Source of the DNA: Hymenobacter crusticola
Lineage (GTDB): Bacteria > Bacteroidota > Bacteroidia > Cytophagales > Hymenobacteraceae
Length of the DNA: 64,000 nt
Direction: 5' to 3'
Assembly: GCF_002154225.1 (NCBI RefSeq)
Contig: NZ_MTSE01000007.1
Location: 1-64,000 of the forward strand
Positions 48,624 through 57,049 of the stretch are shown here, in pieces; the first letter of the stretch is position 1, and every line of letters begins with the position of its first letter. A program made the position numbers and the translations under genes. Below the pieces are notes generated by a model that made no database searches, had not been told where the DNA came from, and was given only the letters and a program-made list of their open reading frames with translations.

Positions 48624-49889
48624 ATGAACGAGCGTATTCAGGAAAAGCTAAGTATTTTGGCAGACGCCGCGAAGTACGATGTATCGTGCTCCAGCAGCGG
48701 TGGCAAACGTAAAAATGAGAACCGTGGCCTCGGCAATGCTGAAGGTATGGGCATTTGCCACAGCTTCACGGAAGACGGTCGGTGCGTGTCGCTGCTCAAG
48801 ATTCTACTCACCAACCATTGCATTTTTGACTGTGCCTACTGCGTATCGCGCAAAAGCAATGACGTGAAACGGGCTGCTTTCACGGTGGATGAGGTAGTGG
48901 ACTTGACCATGAATTTTTACCGCCGCAACTACATCGAAGGCTTGTTCCTCAGCTCGGGTATCTTCTCCTCGCCCGACTACACGATGGAGCGACTTGTGCG
49001 CATCATTAAGAAGCTGCGCACCGAGCATAAGTTCAACGGCTATATCCACGTCAAGACGATTCCGGGCGCTTCGCCGGAGTTGATTCAGGAAGCCGGCCTC
49101 TACGCCGACCGCCTCAGCGTGAACATCGAGCTGCCCTCGGAGATGAGCTTGACCAACCTAGCTCCTGAGAAAAACTACGAGGAAATCCTGACGCCGATGG
49201 AGCAGATCCGCGACAACATCGTGCAGAATAAGGAGGAGAAGGCGCTGTTCAAGAAGGTGCCGCAGTTCGCCGCGGCCGGTCAGAGCACGCAGCTCATTGT
49301 GGGTGCTTCGCCCGAAACTGACCACCAGATCTTGCAGCTATCAGACTCGCTCTATAAAGGATATGGGTTGAAGCGCGTGTACTACTCCGGCTATGTGCCC
49401 ATCACCGACGACGCACGGCTGCCGCAACTCACCCAGCCGCCCGTCATCCGGGAGCACCGCCTGTACCAGTCCGATTGGCTGATGCGCTTCTACGGCTTTC
49501 AGGCCGACGAAATCTTGGACCCGCAGCACCCACACCTCGATCTTGAAATTGACCCGAAGCTAGCTTGGGCACTGCGCAACCGCCATGTGTTCCCGGTCGA
49601 TGTGAATACCGCTGACTACGAGATGATCCTGCGCGTGCCAGGCATCGGCGCTAGGTCGGCGAAACGCATCGTGGCGGCCCGGCGCTTCACTAGCCTTTCC
49701 CTTGACCACTTGCAAAAGTTTGGGGTGGTCATGAAGCGGGCTAAGTTCTTCATCACGTGCCGCGGCCAAGCCCTAGAACGTCGCGACTACGATGAGCAAA
49801 GTATCCGCCGCCAGATTCTGTTTGGGGCAGGGTCGGTGCGGTCGGCCTTAGTTACGCAACAGCTTGACCTCTTTGCCCAGGCCGGGTAG
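48624..49889 (+). CDS. putative DNA modification/repair radical SAM protein (TIGR03916 type)
   Basis: 421 aa. Radical SAM cluster CxxxCxxC at Cys66, Cys70 and Cys73 (HCIFDCAYCVSRKSNDV). Upstream are three more cysteines at 22, 45 and 54 (KYDVSCSSSGGKRKN, GICHSFTEDGRC) that recur in the family. Downstream motifs are NFYRRNYIEGLFLSSG, GYIHVKTIPGASPELI, RLSVNIELPSE, AAGQSTQLIVGASPETDHQIL and the C-terminal helix-hairpin-helix NTADYEMILRVPGIGARSAKRIVAARR for DNA contact. The family is known from gene neighbourhoods with uracil-DNA glycosylase-like and TIGR03915 proteins and is only predicted to act on DNA. A TIGR03915 protein lies 1.3 kb downstream. Confidence 0.93.
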   Translation: MNERIQEKLSILADAAKYDVSCSSSGGKRKNENRGLGNAEGMGICHSFTEDGRCVSLLKILLTNHCIFDCAYCVSRKSNDVKRAAFTVDEVVDLTMNFYRRNYIEGLFLSSGIFSSPDYTMERLVRIIKKLRTEHKFNGYIHVKTIPGASPELIQEAGLYADRLSVNIELPSEMSLTNLAPEKNYEEILTPMEQIRDNIVQNKEEKALFKKVPQFAAAGQSTQLIVGASPETDHQILQLSDSLYKGYGLKRVYYSGYVPITDDARLPQLTQPPVIREHRLYQSDWLMRFYGFQADEILDPQHPHLDLEIDPKLAWALRNRHVFPVDVNTADYEMILRVPGIGARSAKRIVAARRFTSLSLDHLQKFGVVMKRAKFFITCRGQALERRDYDEQSIRRQILFGAGSVRSALVTQQLDLFAQAG

Positions 49890-50049
49890 AGCGGTCAGGC
49901 CGCGCAATGCGCTTTGAATATAAGCATAAGTTTTTGGCAAACAGGGTTTTTGGCGAGCTTATTGTATTCAGGCCGGAAAATATAGTGTTTGTACATAGTT
50001 TTTGCCTCAGCAGCTTAACACAGTATAGAACTCAATTTTACTCAGTGAC

Positions 50050-50217
50050 ATGAATATCTCACATCGCTCTCCCGCTGAAATGACCACGGCCGCTAAGCCT
50101 ATGAAACTTGCGCCGCTGTCGTGCTATTGCAAGCTTGATGATTTGATTCCGCGCGTTAAGCAGCTTACGCAGTCGAATCCTACACCGCCTACGAACCCGG
50201 CCAAAACGGCGGCCTAG
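50050..50217 (+). CDS. 55-aa ORF between radical SAM and hydrolase genes
   Basis: ATG 50050 to TAG 50215-50217. The protein reads MNISHRSPAEMTTAAKPMKL then APLSCYCKLDDLIPRVKQLT and a Pro/Asn/Thr-rich tail. It has CYC and a helix (CKLDDLIPRVKQL) but no signal or membrane segment. The spacing (49 bases before the next start) and coding-like wobble use support a small gene; it could also be a chance ORF. Family unknown. Confidence 0.45.
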   Translation: MNISHRSPAEMTTAAKPMKLAPLSCYCKLDDLIPRVKQLTQSNPTPPTNPAKTAA

Positions 50218-50266
50218 GTTGTAGCTCAACCGTAACCTGCTGGAGCAGGCCTAGGTATAGCCAGGC

Positions 50267-51118
50267 ATGCGCTACGAACTCGAACACCACTATGTCTGGA
50301 CCAACGGCGTCACGCTGCACGTGGTCCAATGCGGGCCGCAGGATGGTCCGCTAGCTATGCTGCTGCACGGCTTTCCCGATTTTTGGTATGGGTGGCGGCA
50401 CCAAATCGAGCCGTTAGTCGCCGCCGGCTACCGCGTGTGGGTGCCCGACCAGCGCGGTTATAACCTGAGTGATAAGCCGAAACGTATCCGCGAGTATACA
50501 CTCCCGGCCTTAGCCCGTGATATTGTGGGCTTGCTTGATGCCGCAGGTCGCGAGCAGGCTTACCTAATTGGTCACGATTGGGGCGGCATTGTGGCCTGGT
50601 ACCTAGCCACGTACCACGATACGCGTTTTATCAACGCCTCTATTCTGAATTCCCCGCACCCATCGGTGATGCCGAGCGCCTTTCTGCGCCTTCCCGATCA
50701 GCTGTTGCGCAGTTGGTACATGTTCTTTTTCCAGGCTCCGTGGCTGCCCGAGCAGTTCATGCACGCAAAAGGGCTGAACCTGCTCTTGGATACGAGCCAT
50801 CGCGGCGCTTTTCGCCAAGCCGATCTGCAACGCTACCGCGCCGCGTGGCTGCGCCCTCACGCCATGACCGGCATGATCAACTGGTACCGGGCCTTCCGCT
50901 ACACGCTCGGCCACAAAGAAGAGAACCCACGCATCACGATTCCGGTACAGGTAATTTGGGGAAAACAGGATGTGACCTTGAATGCAAAGCTGGCGGAACT
51001 AAGTGGTCGGTTCTGTGAAAACGGCACGCTGCAGTACTTACCGGATGCTACCCACTGGGCACACCTGGAAAAACCAGCGGAGGTGAATGAGTTGCTGCTC
51101 AAGTTCATGGCGAAGTAG
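50267..51118 (+). CDS. epoxide-hydrolase-like alpha/beta hydrolase
   Basis: 283 aa. Oxyanion HGFPDFWYGWRHQIEPL, then VPDQRGYNLSDKP, nucleophile GHDWGGIVAW with Asp104 (Asp rather than Ser, as in epoxide hydrolases and haloalkane dehalogenases), acid in IWGKQDVTLNAK and catalytic His in DATHWAHLEKP. The cap carries the conserved Tyr pair (WYMFFFQAPW and NWYRAFRYT) that activates epoxides. It sits between the radical SAM gene and the TIGR03915 gene on the same strand; whether it belongs to their function is unknown. Confidence 0.88.
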   Translation: MRYELEHHYVWTNGVTLHVVQCGPQDGPLAMLLHGFPDFWYGWRHQIEPLVAAGYRVWVPDQRGYNLSDKPKRIREYTLPALARDIVGLLDAAGREQAYLIGHDWGGIVAWYLATYHDTRFINASILNSPHPSVMPSAFLRLPDQLLRSWYMFFFQAPWLPEQFMHAKGLNLLLDTSHRGAFRQADLQRYRAAWLRPHAMTGMINWYRAFRYTLGHKEENPRITIPVQVIWGKQDVTLNAKLAELSGRFCENGTLQYLPDATHWAHLEKPAEVNELLLKFMAK

Positions 51119-51190
51119 GAATGCGCTACGGCGTATGCGAACGTTCAGGAACCACATTAAACTGTATCCTAATCACTACCGTTAACTATC

Positions 51191-51210
51191 GAATGCACCA
51201 TAGTGCATTC
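51191..51210. promoter_or_regulatory. perfect dyad GAATGCAC-N4-GTGCATTC before the TIGR03915 gene
   Basis: GAATGCAC (51191-51198) and GTGCATTC (51203-51210) form an 8-bp perfect inverted repeat around CATA, ending five bases before the ATG at 51216. It may be an operator or an mRNA hairpin over the ribosome entry site. Confidence 0.5.
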
Positions 51211-51215
51211 TTGCC

Positions 51216-52034
51216 ATGACTCACGACTACACCTACGACGGCTCTTTCGACGGCTTGCTAACAGTACTGCTGGAAATGTATGAGCGCAAGGTGCAGCCCA
51301 ATAGCGTTCAGCCCGCCGACGCGGTGCAAGGAGGCTTGTTCACGGCTACCGTACCTATTCAAACCAACGAGGAAAAAGCCGAGCGGGTCTGGAAGGGAAT
51401 GTTGAAGTACATGGATAACGACACGCGCACGAAGCTGTACCATGTCTTCCTTTCTGAACGGCCTGACCGCGAGATGCTTATTTGTCGGTTTGTGCAGCAA
51501 GCCGTGACGGCACGCGGACGGGTAGATGTTTCGGAAAACTATGCTGACGATACCGTGCGGCTCGTGCACCACATTAGTCAGCAACTAGGGCGTGAGAAGC
51601 ACCGGATGGAGGCCTTTGTGCGCTTTGAGAAAACTTCCGAAGAGTTATTCCACGCCACGATTGAGCCCGACTTCGACGTGTTGCCGCTTATTGCGCCGCA
51701 TTTCACCAAGCGCTACGCCGATCAGCGCTGGCTGATTTTCGACCAGCGCCGCCGCTATGGTCTGTACTACGACCTAGCTCGCACCGACATTGTCGAGTTT
51801 GAAACTGAAGCGCCCCAGCGCCGCACCGATGTGTCGGCGACGGTACTGGATGAGCGGGAGCCGTTGTTCAAGCTGCTCTGGCAAACGTATTTTGACCACG
51901 CCAACATTCCGGAGCGCAAAAACTTGAAGCTACACCGCCGCCACATTCCGTTGCGGTATTGGAAGTATCTGAGTGAAAAGCAGCCACGTGAGCAGCGATT
52001 CGAGCCTATTAAGAATAAGCGTTCGTCTTTGTGA
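51216..52034 (+). CDS. putative DNA metabolism/repair protein (TIGR03915 type)
   Basis: 272 aa. It starts YTYDGSFDGLLTVLLEMYERK and continues with ERVWKGMLKYMD, REKHRMEAFVRFEKT, IEPDFDVLPLIAPHFTKRYADQRWLIFDQRRRYGLYYDL and the C-terminal NLKLHRRHIPLRYWKYLSEKQ, which match the TIGR03915 family. These proteins occur with the TIGR03916 radical SAM protein and are sometimes fused to a uracil-DNA-glycosylase-like domain; here no such domain is present. Predicted, not shown, to act in DNA repair. A palindrome lies directly upstream of the start. Confidence 0.92.
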   Translation: MTHDYTYDGSFDGLLTVLLEMYERKVQPNSVQPADAVQGGLFTATVPIQTNEEKAERVWKGMLKYMDNDTRTKLYHVFLSERPDREMLICRFVQQAVTARGRVDVSENYADDTVRLVHHISQQLGREKHRMEAFVRFEKTSEELFHATIEPDFDVLPLIAPHFTKRYADQRWLIFDQRRRYGLYYDLARTDIVEFETEAPQRRTDVSATVLDEREPLFKLLWQTYFDHANIPERKNLKLHRRHIPLRYWKYLSEKQPREQRFEPIKNKRSSL

Positions 52035-52119
52035 AGGTGAGAATGTGCTGTATTGCGCTCCGACAAAAGAACTACTTTCGGGCTCATTATCAACTTGCTT
52101 TATCAACCAGGCATAGCAT

Positions 52120-52971
52120 ATGAGTACAACAGTGGTTTTTGGAGCCTCTGGCCAGCTAGGTCAGTGCCTCCGCCATGTTTCACAAGAGCGAGCAATCGGT
52201 GACATTATCTTCCCGGCGGAAGACCAGGCCAATATCTTAGATACAGATAAACTGCGGACGGTATTTGAGCAGCATAAGCCAGCTTATTGCATCAACTGCG
52301 CGGCTTACACTGCCGTAGATAAAGCAGAGGATGAGGTAGAGCTAGCCCGCAAAATCAACAAGGAAGGCGCCGAGAACCTAGCTCGGTTGTGCGGCGAATA
52401 CGGCACGACGCTTATTCATATTTCCACCGATTTTGTATTTGCCGGCACGAGTAATCAGCCCCTCGTGGAAACGGATGCCGCCGAACCCATTAGTGTATAT
52501 GGCCTCACGAAGCTGGAAGGAGAGCAGGTCATTCCGACGCATACAGAGCACTATTTCATCTTGCGTACGAGTTGGCTCTATTCTGAATACGCCAACAACT
52601 TCGTAAAAACGATGCTGAAGCTAGGTCAGGAACGGGAAGAGCTACGCATCATTTGGGACCAAGTCGGCACGCCTACTTACGCTATTGACTTGGCTGGCTG
52701 CATTCTCACCATCATTGAGAGTAAGAATCAGCAATATGGCCTCTATCATTACAGCAACGAAGGCGTGACTTCGTGGTACGACTTTGCCACGGCTATTTTT
52801 GAGCTGAGTAATACCGTAGTGCGCACTGTACCCATTCGCACTTCCGAGTACCCTACGAAAGCTACGCGGCCGGCATTCTCGGTAATGGATAAAACAAAAG
52901 CCAAGACCAACCTAGGTGTTGCCGTTCCACACTGGCGCGAGAGTTTAAAGGTTTGCCTGAGTCGTTTATAA
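52120..52971 (+). CDS. rfbD: dTDP-4-dehydrorhamnose reductase
   Basis: 283 aa, extended SDR. The Rossmann motif is GASGQLGQCL, then NCAAYTAVDKAEDEVELARKIN, HISTDFVFAG, the catalytic Tyr-Lys in VYGLTKLEGEQVI, RTSWLYSEYANNFVKTML and the QVGTPTYAIDLAG and HYSNEGVTSWYDFA substrate segments. It makes dTDP-L-rhamnose from the 4-keto form. The rfbA-C genes are not here, so the gene is detached from a rhamnose cluster or acts on a related sugar. A strong hairpin follows at 52997-53038. Confidence 0.93.
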   Translation: MSTTVVFGASGQLGQCLRHVSQERAIGDIIFPAEDQANILDTDKLRTVFEQHKPAYCINCAAYTAVDKAEDEVELARKINKEGAENLARLCGEYGTTLIHISTDFVFAGTSNQPLVETDAAEPISVYGLTKLEGEQVIPTHTEHYFILRTSWLYSEYANNFVKTMLKLGQEREELRIIWDQVGTPTYAIDLAGCILTIIESKNQQYGLYHYSNEGVTSWYDFATAIFELSNTVVRTVPIRTSEYPTKATRPAFSVMDKTKAKTNLGVAVPHWRESLKVCLSRL

Positions 52972-52996
52972 GCGCTTCCATTTATTTAAACTCATA

Positions 52997-53038
52997 AATA
53001 CAAGAGGCGTCATTCATTCGAATGACGCCTCTTGTATT
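52997..53038. terminator. 19-bp perfect hairpin after rfbD
   Basis: Left arm 52997-53015 pairs perfectly with 53020-53038 around a 4-nt loop. AT-rich outer ends allow it to act as a terminator in either direction. Confidence 0.8.
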
Positions 53039-53078
53039 GGATAAAAGTACTTGAGTATTGGGTAAAAATGTTCTGCTA

Positions 53079-53108
53079 GTAAGTAGACGCATACTTACGT
53101 CTACTTAC
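53079..53108. repeat. inverted repeat between rfbD and S9 peptidase
   Basis: GTAAGTAGACG and CGTCTACTTAC (11 bp, perfect) flank CATACTTA. The loop repeats part of the arm (ACTTA). It ends ten bases before the 3' end of the S9 peptidase gene. Confidence 0.65.
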
Positions 53109-53118
53109 GCTTGCCGAA

Positions 53119-55566
53119 TTATTGCGCTGGTTGCGCTGAGGAAGTTGGTGTATTCTTCACGTACTTATCAAGCCACGTATTCATCTCCCACAGCATGTGC
53201 ATAATGTTCTCACGCGAAGCGTAGCTGTGTGCTTCGAAGGGCAGCACTACGTAGCGTACCGTAGCACCGTGGCCTTTCAGGGCGTTGTAGAAACGCTCGC
53301 TTTGCAGCGGGAAGGTGCCGGAGTTGTTGTCGGCCTCGCCATGGATGAGCAAAATAGGCGTCTTGACTTTATCGGCGTAGTTGAAGGGCGACATGGCGTT
53401 GTACACCTCGGGCGCCTGCCAGTAAGTGCGCTCCTCGGCCTGGAAACCGAAGGGCGTGAGCGTGCGGTTGTAGGCGCCGCTGCGCGCAATGCCGGCCTTG
53501 AACAGGTTACTGTGCGCGAGCAGGTTGGCGGTCATAAAGGCGCCGTAGGAATGTCCCATCACGCCTACGCGGTTGCGGTCGACCACCCCTAGCCTAACTC
53601 CCTCATCAATGGCGGCTTTGGCGCTGGCAACGAGCTGCTCGGTGTAGGTATCGTTGGGCTCCTTATTGCCTTCGCCCACAATCGGGATGGAAGTGCCTTG
53701 CAGCACGGCGTAGCCCTGGGTTACCCAAAAAATAGGCGTAGCCCAGCTCAGGCGGGTGAACGTGTAAGGTGACCCTTTTACTTGGCCAGCATCACTTTTG
53801 TCTTTAAACTCCACCGGGTACGCTTCTATGAGCGTAGGCAGCGGACCGTCCGACTTCTTGTAGTTCGGGGGCAGGTAGAGGTTGGCGGTCAAGTCGACAC
53901 CATCGGCGCGCTTGTACTTGAGCACTTGCTTTTGCAGGCTGCCTACTGCGGCGTAGGGGTTCGAGAACTTCGTGAGAGCCGTGATTTTCTTCTTATTGAC
54001 GTCGCGCAGGAAATAGTTAGGGTTTTCCTTCGGCGATTCGCGACGCGTCACGAGTAGGCGCTTGTCGGTATCTAGGATGGCAACGGGTACTTCGTAGTAC
54101 GGTGCTTCCGAACGCCACCAGCGGCTAGCTTTTTTGGTTTTCAGATCGAGCTGATCAACAAACGGCCGGTCGCCTTCGGGAGAGGCGCCGGTGCCTACCA
54201 TATAAATCGACTGGCCTTTGGCGTCGGTGGCTAGCACGTAGTGACCCGCGGCGTTGCGGTGCTGGTAAGGCGTGCCGGGGTCGTTGTAAGTGTCCTGCGA
54301 CGAGCGGTCGAAGAGTACCGTAGGGGCGCCTTTCGCCGAGGGGTTAATCGTCCAGGTCATTTCCTTGCGGTCGGCCCAGCGAGAACCCTGTATTAGTGCC
54401 AGCGACGACGTGCCCCAGTAGATATCATTGTAGCGTAGTGGCAGGGCAGCTAGCTCCTGCGGGGCGCCCGCGAAAGGAGCTGCCAGCGTAAAGAGTTTGT
54501 CGCGCACGGGCGCTTGTACCTTGGGGTCGCCGCCGTCCTGAGCTTCCACCCAAAAGAGCGTAGCCGGGGCATCTTCCCGCCATGCGTGAAGGCGCTGGCC
54601 AGTGGGCACTGCATCGAAGCTAGTAGGCACGTTATCAGCCAGGGGGAGGTCGGTGATGGTTTTCACCGGTTGGCCATTCAGGTCGAGCACATCAACCTTG
54701 ACCGGAAAACTGCCCACCGTGAGCTGATAAGAGTAGGGGCGGTGGCGCGTTTTCACCAGCACGTACTTGCCATCGGGGGAAGGCGCCGCTACCTGAATGA
54801 CGCCGGGCTGACCTAGGGGCGTCGTCTTGCCATCAAGGTCAACTTTCACGAGTTGGGTCGTGGCGTAGTAGTCGAATATCTTCTCGTCGCTGGGATTCTT
54901 CAGTAAGTCTTGGTAGGTGCGTACGCCTGCCTTTTTACCCGCGTTTTCCTGCACGATGGGGCCAGTGGGAACGGCGTTGCTGGCAGGGGCTTCACCGCGG
55001 TTGGGCAATACCGTATGCGCAATGAGCGTGCGGCTATCGGCCACCCAATCGAATGAGTTGCCAAAAACCCCGTTCAGCGGCAAGTTCATCAGCTTGCGCG
55101 CCTTAGCAGAGGCTACGTCGACCAGCCACAGCTCCATGCGGCTGTCGGTGGGCGTGGCATCGGTGGTAAGGGCAAAAGCTAGCTTGGTGTTGTCGGGCGA
55201 CCAGCTCACTTCGCTGATCTTGGCAGCTTTCGGCAGGCCTTGTACCGGCGTTTCTTTGGTATCGCCAATCCGCTTCAACGTAAGGCCCGTGGAGTAGCTC
55301 ACGCGGCTAGGTCCGTTGGTGCGCGGGTTGAGGCGCAAGCCCGCCATGCGCAACTCCGGCTGCGACAACTCGGCGATGGATGGCAGGTCTTGCACCGGCA
55401 TGAGCACCATCCACTTACCGTCCGAGGAAAGGCTCAGGCGCGGGGTGGCCGGCGCATCGACTAAGTCGGCAATAATCTTGGGCGGTGTTTGGTAAGTTGC
55501 CTCTTGGGCCTGGGCCGCCAAGGCAGACAACCACAGCGCGCCGGTAAGAACGGAGAGCTTTTGCAT
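53119..55566 (-). CDS. S9 family serine peptidase (prolyl oligopeptidase fold)
   Basis: 815 aa with a signal peptide (LSVLTGALWLSALAAQA). A long N-terminal propeller (LSLSSDGKWMVLMP, WSPDNTKLAFAL, APSPDGKYVLVKTRHRPY) is followed by an alpha/beta hydrolase domain with LPPNYKKSDGPLPTLIEAYP, the nucleophile GHSYGAFMTANLLAHS, Asp in LIHGEADNNSGTFP and His in FEAHSYASRENIMHM. The order and sequence are closest to the glutamyl-endopeptidase/acylaminoacyl subgroup that cleaves small peptides in the periplasm. Alone on its strand; ends after a short Ser/Thr-rich tail. Confidence 0.92.
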   Translation of the reverse strand: MQKLSVLTGALWLSALAAQAQEATYQTPPKIIADLVDAPATPRLSLSSDGKWMVLMPVQDLPSIAELSQPELRMAGLRLNPRTNGPSRVSYSTGLTLKRIGDTKETPVQGLPKAAKISEVSWSPDNTKLAFALTTDATPTDSRMELWLVDVASAKARKLMNLPLNGVFGNSFDWVADSRTLIAHTVLPNRGEAPASNAVPTGPIVQENAGKKAGVRTYQDLLKNPSDEKIFDYYATTQLVKVDLDGKTTPLGQPGVIQVAAPSPDGKYVLVKTRHRPYSYQLTVGSFPVKVDVLDLNGQPVKTITDLPLADNVPTSFDAVPTGQRLHAWREDAPATLFWVEAQDGGDPKVQAPVRDKLFTLAAPFAGAPQELAALPLRYNDIYWGTSSLALIQGSRWADRKEMTWTINPSAKGAPTVLFDRSSQDTYNDPGTPYQHRNAAGHYVLATDAKGQSIYMVGTGASPEGDRPFVDQLDLKTKKASRWWRSEAPYYEVPVAILDTDKRLLVTRRESPKENPNYFLRDVNKKKITALTKFSNPYAAVGSLQKQVLKYKRADGVDLTANLYLPPNYKKSDGPLPTLIEAYPVEFKDKSDAGQVKGSPYTFTRLSWATPIFWVTQGYAVLQGTSIPIVGEGNKEPNDTYTEQLVASAKAAIDEGVRLGVVDRNRVGVMGHSYGAFMTANLLAHSNLFKAGIARSGAYNRTLTPFGFQAEERTYWQAPEVYNAMSPFNYADKVKTPILLIHGEADNNSGTFPLQSERFYNALKGHGATVRYVVLPFEAHSYASRENIMHMLWEMNTWLDKYVKNTPTSSAQPAQ

Positions 55567-55669
55567 AGAAAGTTGGTTTGAGTTCTGGCTAAGTTAGCAG
55601 AAGACAAAGCGCCAACGTGGGGGTTGCTTACGGAGGCAGTTACGGCGCTTCGACAAGCGAAGAAATCTA

Positions 55670-55845
55670 GGTTTGCCCGGATTGTCCGGCCGGCTTTGTA
55701 ATCCGGCTGCTCGGAGGCGAGGGTTTGCAATTCTCGCTTGCAACGCGTGCCTGTGTTTGCGAACGATCATTCAAACGACGCGTACGGGCGGATTACAAAT
55801 CCGCAACTCCAACGACCGGATTATACATCCAGCCGAGCAAATGCC
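55670..55845. repeat. intergenic region with inverted CGGATTACAA motifs
   Basis: The 320 bases between the S9 and AraC genes hold no gene. TTGTAATCCG (55696-55705) is inverted at 55789-55798, and GCGGATTACAAATCCGC (55788-55804) is itself a palindrome; a degenerate third copy (CCGGATTATACATCC) is at 55816. The layout looks like the remnant of a mobile or palindromic repeat element. The short ORFs here lack any protein character. Confidence 0.45.
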
Positions 55846-55886
55846 GAAGTACCGTGTTAAGGAAGAGCTTAGGTTCTGGCCTCTAC

Positions 55887-56813
55887 CTACAGCGCGCACT
55901 GCTTCTTATACAGACCCGGCGTGATGCCTTCGTATTTCTTGAACAGCACCTGGAAGTAGTTGGTGTTGTTGAAGCCCACCCGAAAGCACACGTCGGCTAC
56001 GGTTGACAAGGGGTTGCGCAGCAGGCGTTTGGCCTCGCTGAGGCGCTCTTGGATGATATACTCGACGGGCGTTAGGCCGAACTCGCGCTTGAACACGCGG
56101 AAGAACGTTGCCTTGCTCATGCAGGCTAGCTCGCTCAATTTCTCCACCGTAATCTGGTCGGTGAGGTGCTGCTTAATATATTGTACCACGGCGGCAAAGC
56201 GGTGGGAGGTAAGGTGTTGGGCGTAGTTACGGAAGATGAGTTGGCGCGCTTGCGTCTGCATAAGGCGAACGAGCAGCTCTTGAAGCGTGAAGCTTGCTAG
56301 TACATCTTTGGCGGCGTGGGTTTCTTGCGAGAGATGCACGAGGCGTTCGAGCGTGCCGGTCAGCTCGGGGGTGTTGGTAAGGTGGGCCGTGTCGGAATCG
56401 TTGAGGTGCCAGGGCTTGTGGTCTTCGGCCAGCGGGAAACGCTCGTTCAGCAAGTCAACTGTGTGGCGAATGGTGTCGGCGGGGATGGCCACGGCTAGGC
56501 ATTGCGTTGGGTTTTCCGCATTCGCCTCAGGGAAATCGATTTCCATTGTCTGCTGCTCGCCCACTACTACCGATTCGCCGGGCAGGTACTCGAAGGCGTT
56601 GCGGCCGGCTAAGTGCATCACCTTCTTGCCGCGCAGCATGGTGGTGAGTACCAGGCTGCCCATGCTTAGCGGGACCCGGCTGGCCGTTTGGTGCGTCTCG
56701 AAGATGTTCAGCTCAAAAGCATCGAGCGAGTAAACAGTGCGGTTTTCAACCAGCGTTTGAAGCTGGTCGGGGCGGTGTAGCGCAAGGGCGTTCGATAAAG
56801 AAGTACGCGGCAT
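55887..56813 (-). CDS. AraC family transcriptional regulator with AraC_N (PF06719-like) domain
   Basis: 308 aa from the ATG giving MPRTSLSNALALHRP. The N-terminal cupin-like domain carries VYSLDAFELNIFETHQTASRVPL and YLPGESVVVGEQQTMEIDFPEA. The C-terminal double helix-turn-helix reads ITVEKLSELACMSKATFFRVFKREFGLTPVEYI and TVADVCFRVGFNNTNYFQVLFKKYEGITPGLYKK. It is divergent from an aldehyde dehydrogenase gene; such regulators next to aldehyde dehydrogenases are common and probably sense an aldehyde or alcohol. Two CAAACGTTTGCG sites lie in the shared 236-base region. Confidence 0.9.
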   Translation of the reverse strand: MPRTSLSNALALHRPDQLQTLVENRTVYSLDAFELNIFETHQTASRVPLSMGSLVLTTMLRGKKVMHLAGRNAFEYLPGESVVVGEQQTMEIDFPEANAENPTQCLAVAIPADTIRHTVDLLNERFPLAEDHKPWHLNDSDTAHLTNTPELTGTLERLVHLSQETHAAKDVLASFTLQELLVRLMQTQARQLIFRNYAQHLTSHRFAAVVQYIKQHLTDQITVEKLSELACMSKATFFRVFKREFGLTPVEYIIQERLSEAKRLLRNPLSTVADVCFRVGFNNTNYFQVLFKKYEGITPGLYKKQCAL

Positions 56814-56869
56814 GAGCAAAGGCTTTAGGAAAACGCAACGGGTGTACGCAATATAACTAACCTCAACCA

Positions 56870-56881
56870 CAAACGTTTGCG
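56870..56881. promoter_or_regulatory. CAAACGTTTGCG site 1 (predicted AraC operator)
   Basis: Contains the 10-bp palindrome CAAACGTTTG. It lies 57 bases upstream of the regulator start. Confidence 0.5.
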
Positions 56882-56944
56882 GCGCCCGCTACTACCTAGC
56901 TTCGGGACTAGCTATCAGTGTGAAAAACATGCTGCAAGCCAACT

Positions 56945-56956
56945 CAAACGTTTGCG
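56945..56956. promoter_or_regulatory. CAAACGTTTGCG site 2 (predicted AraC operator)
   Basis: Exact repeat of site 1, 75 bases downstream in the same orientation and 94 bases before the aldehyde dehydrogenase ATG. Confidence 0.5.
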
Positions 56957-57049
56957 ACTATCGGAGAGGATGTTGAGAGGATACTACACCTTCTGAAGCT
57001 ATAACGAGAGCTACCTTGGACCTAGTCTTTACGTCCTAACTTCTACCTC

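Noticed and set aside
50267..51118. Haloalkane dehalogenase
   Set aside because: The nucleophile Asp is compatible, but the two cap tyrosines and overall wording fit epoxide hydrolases better; the halide-binding Trp pair was not evident.
55673..56006. Overlapping ORFs of 83 and 93 aa
   Set aside because: They lie in the repeat-like gap and run into the antisense of the AraC gene; no protein-like features.
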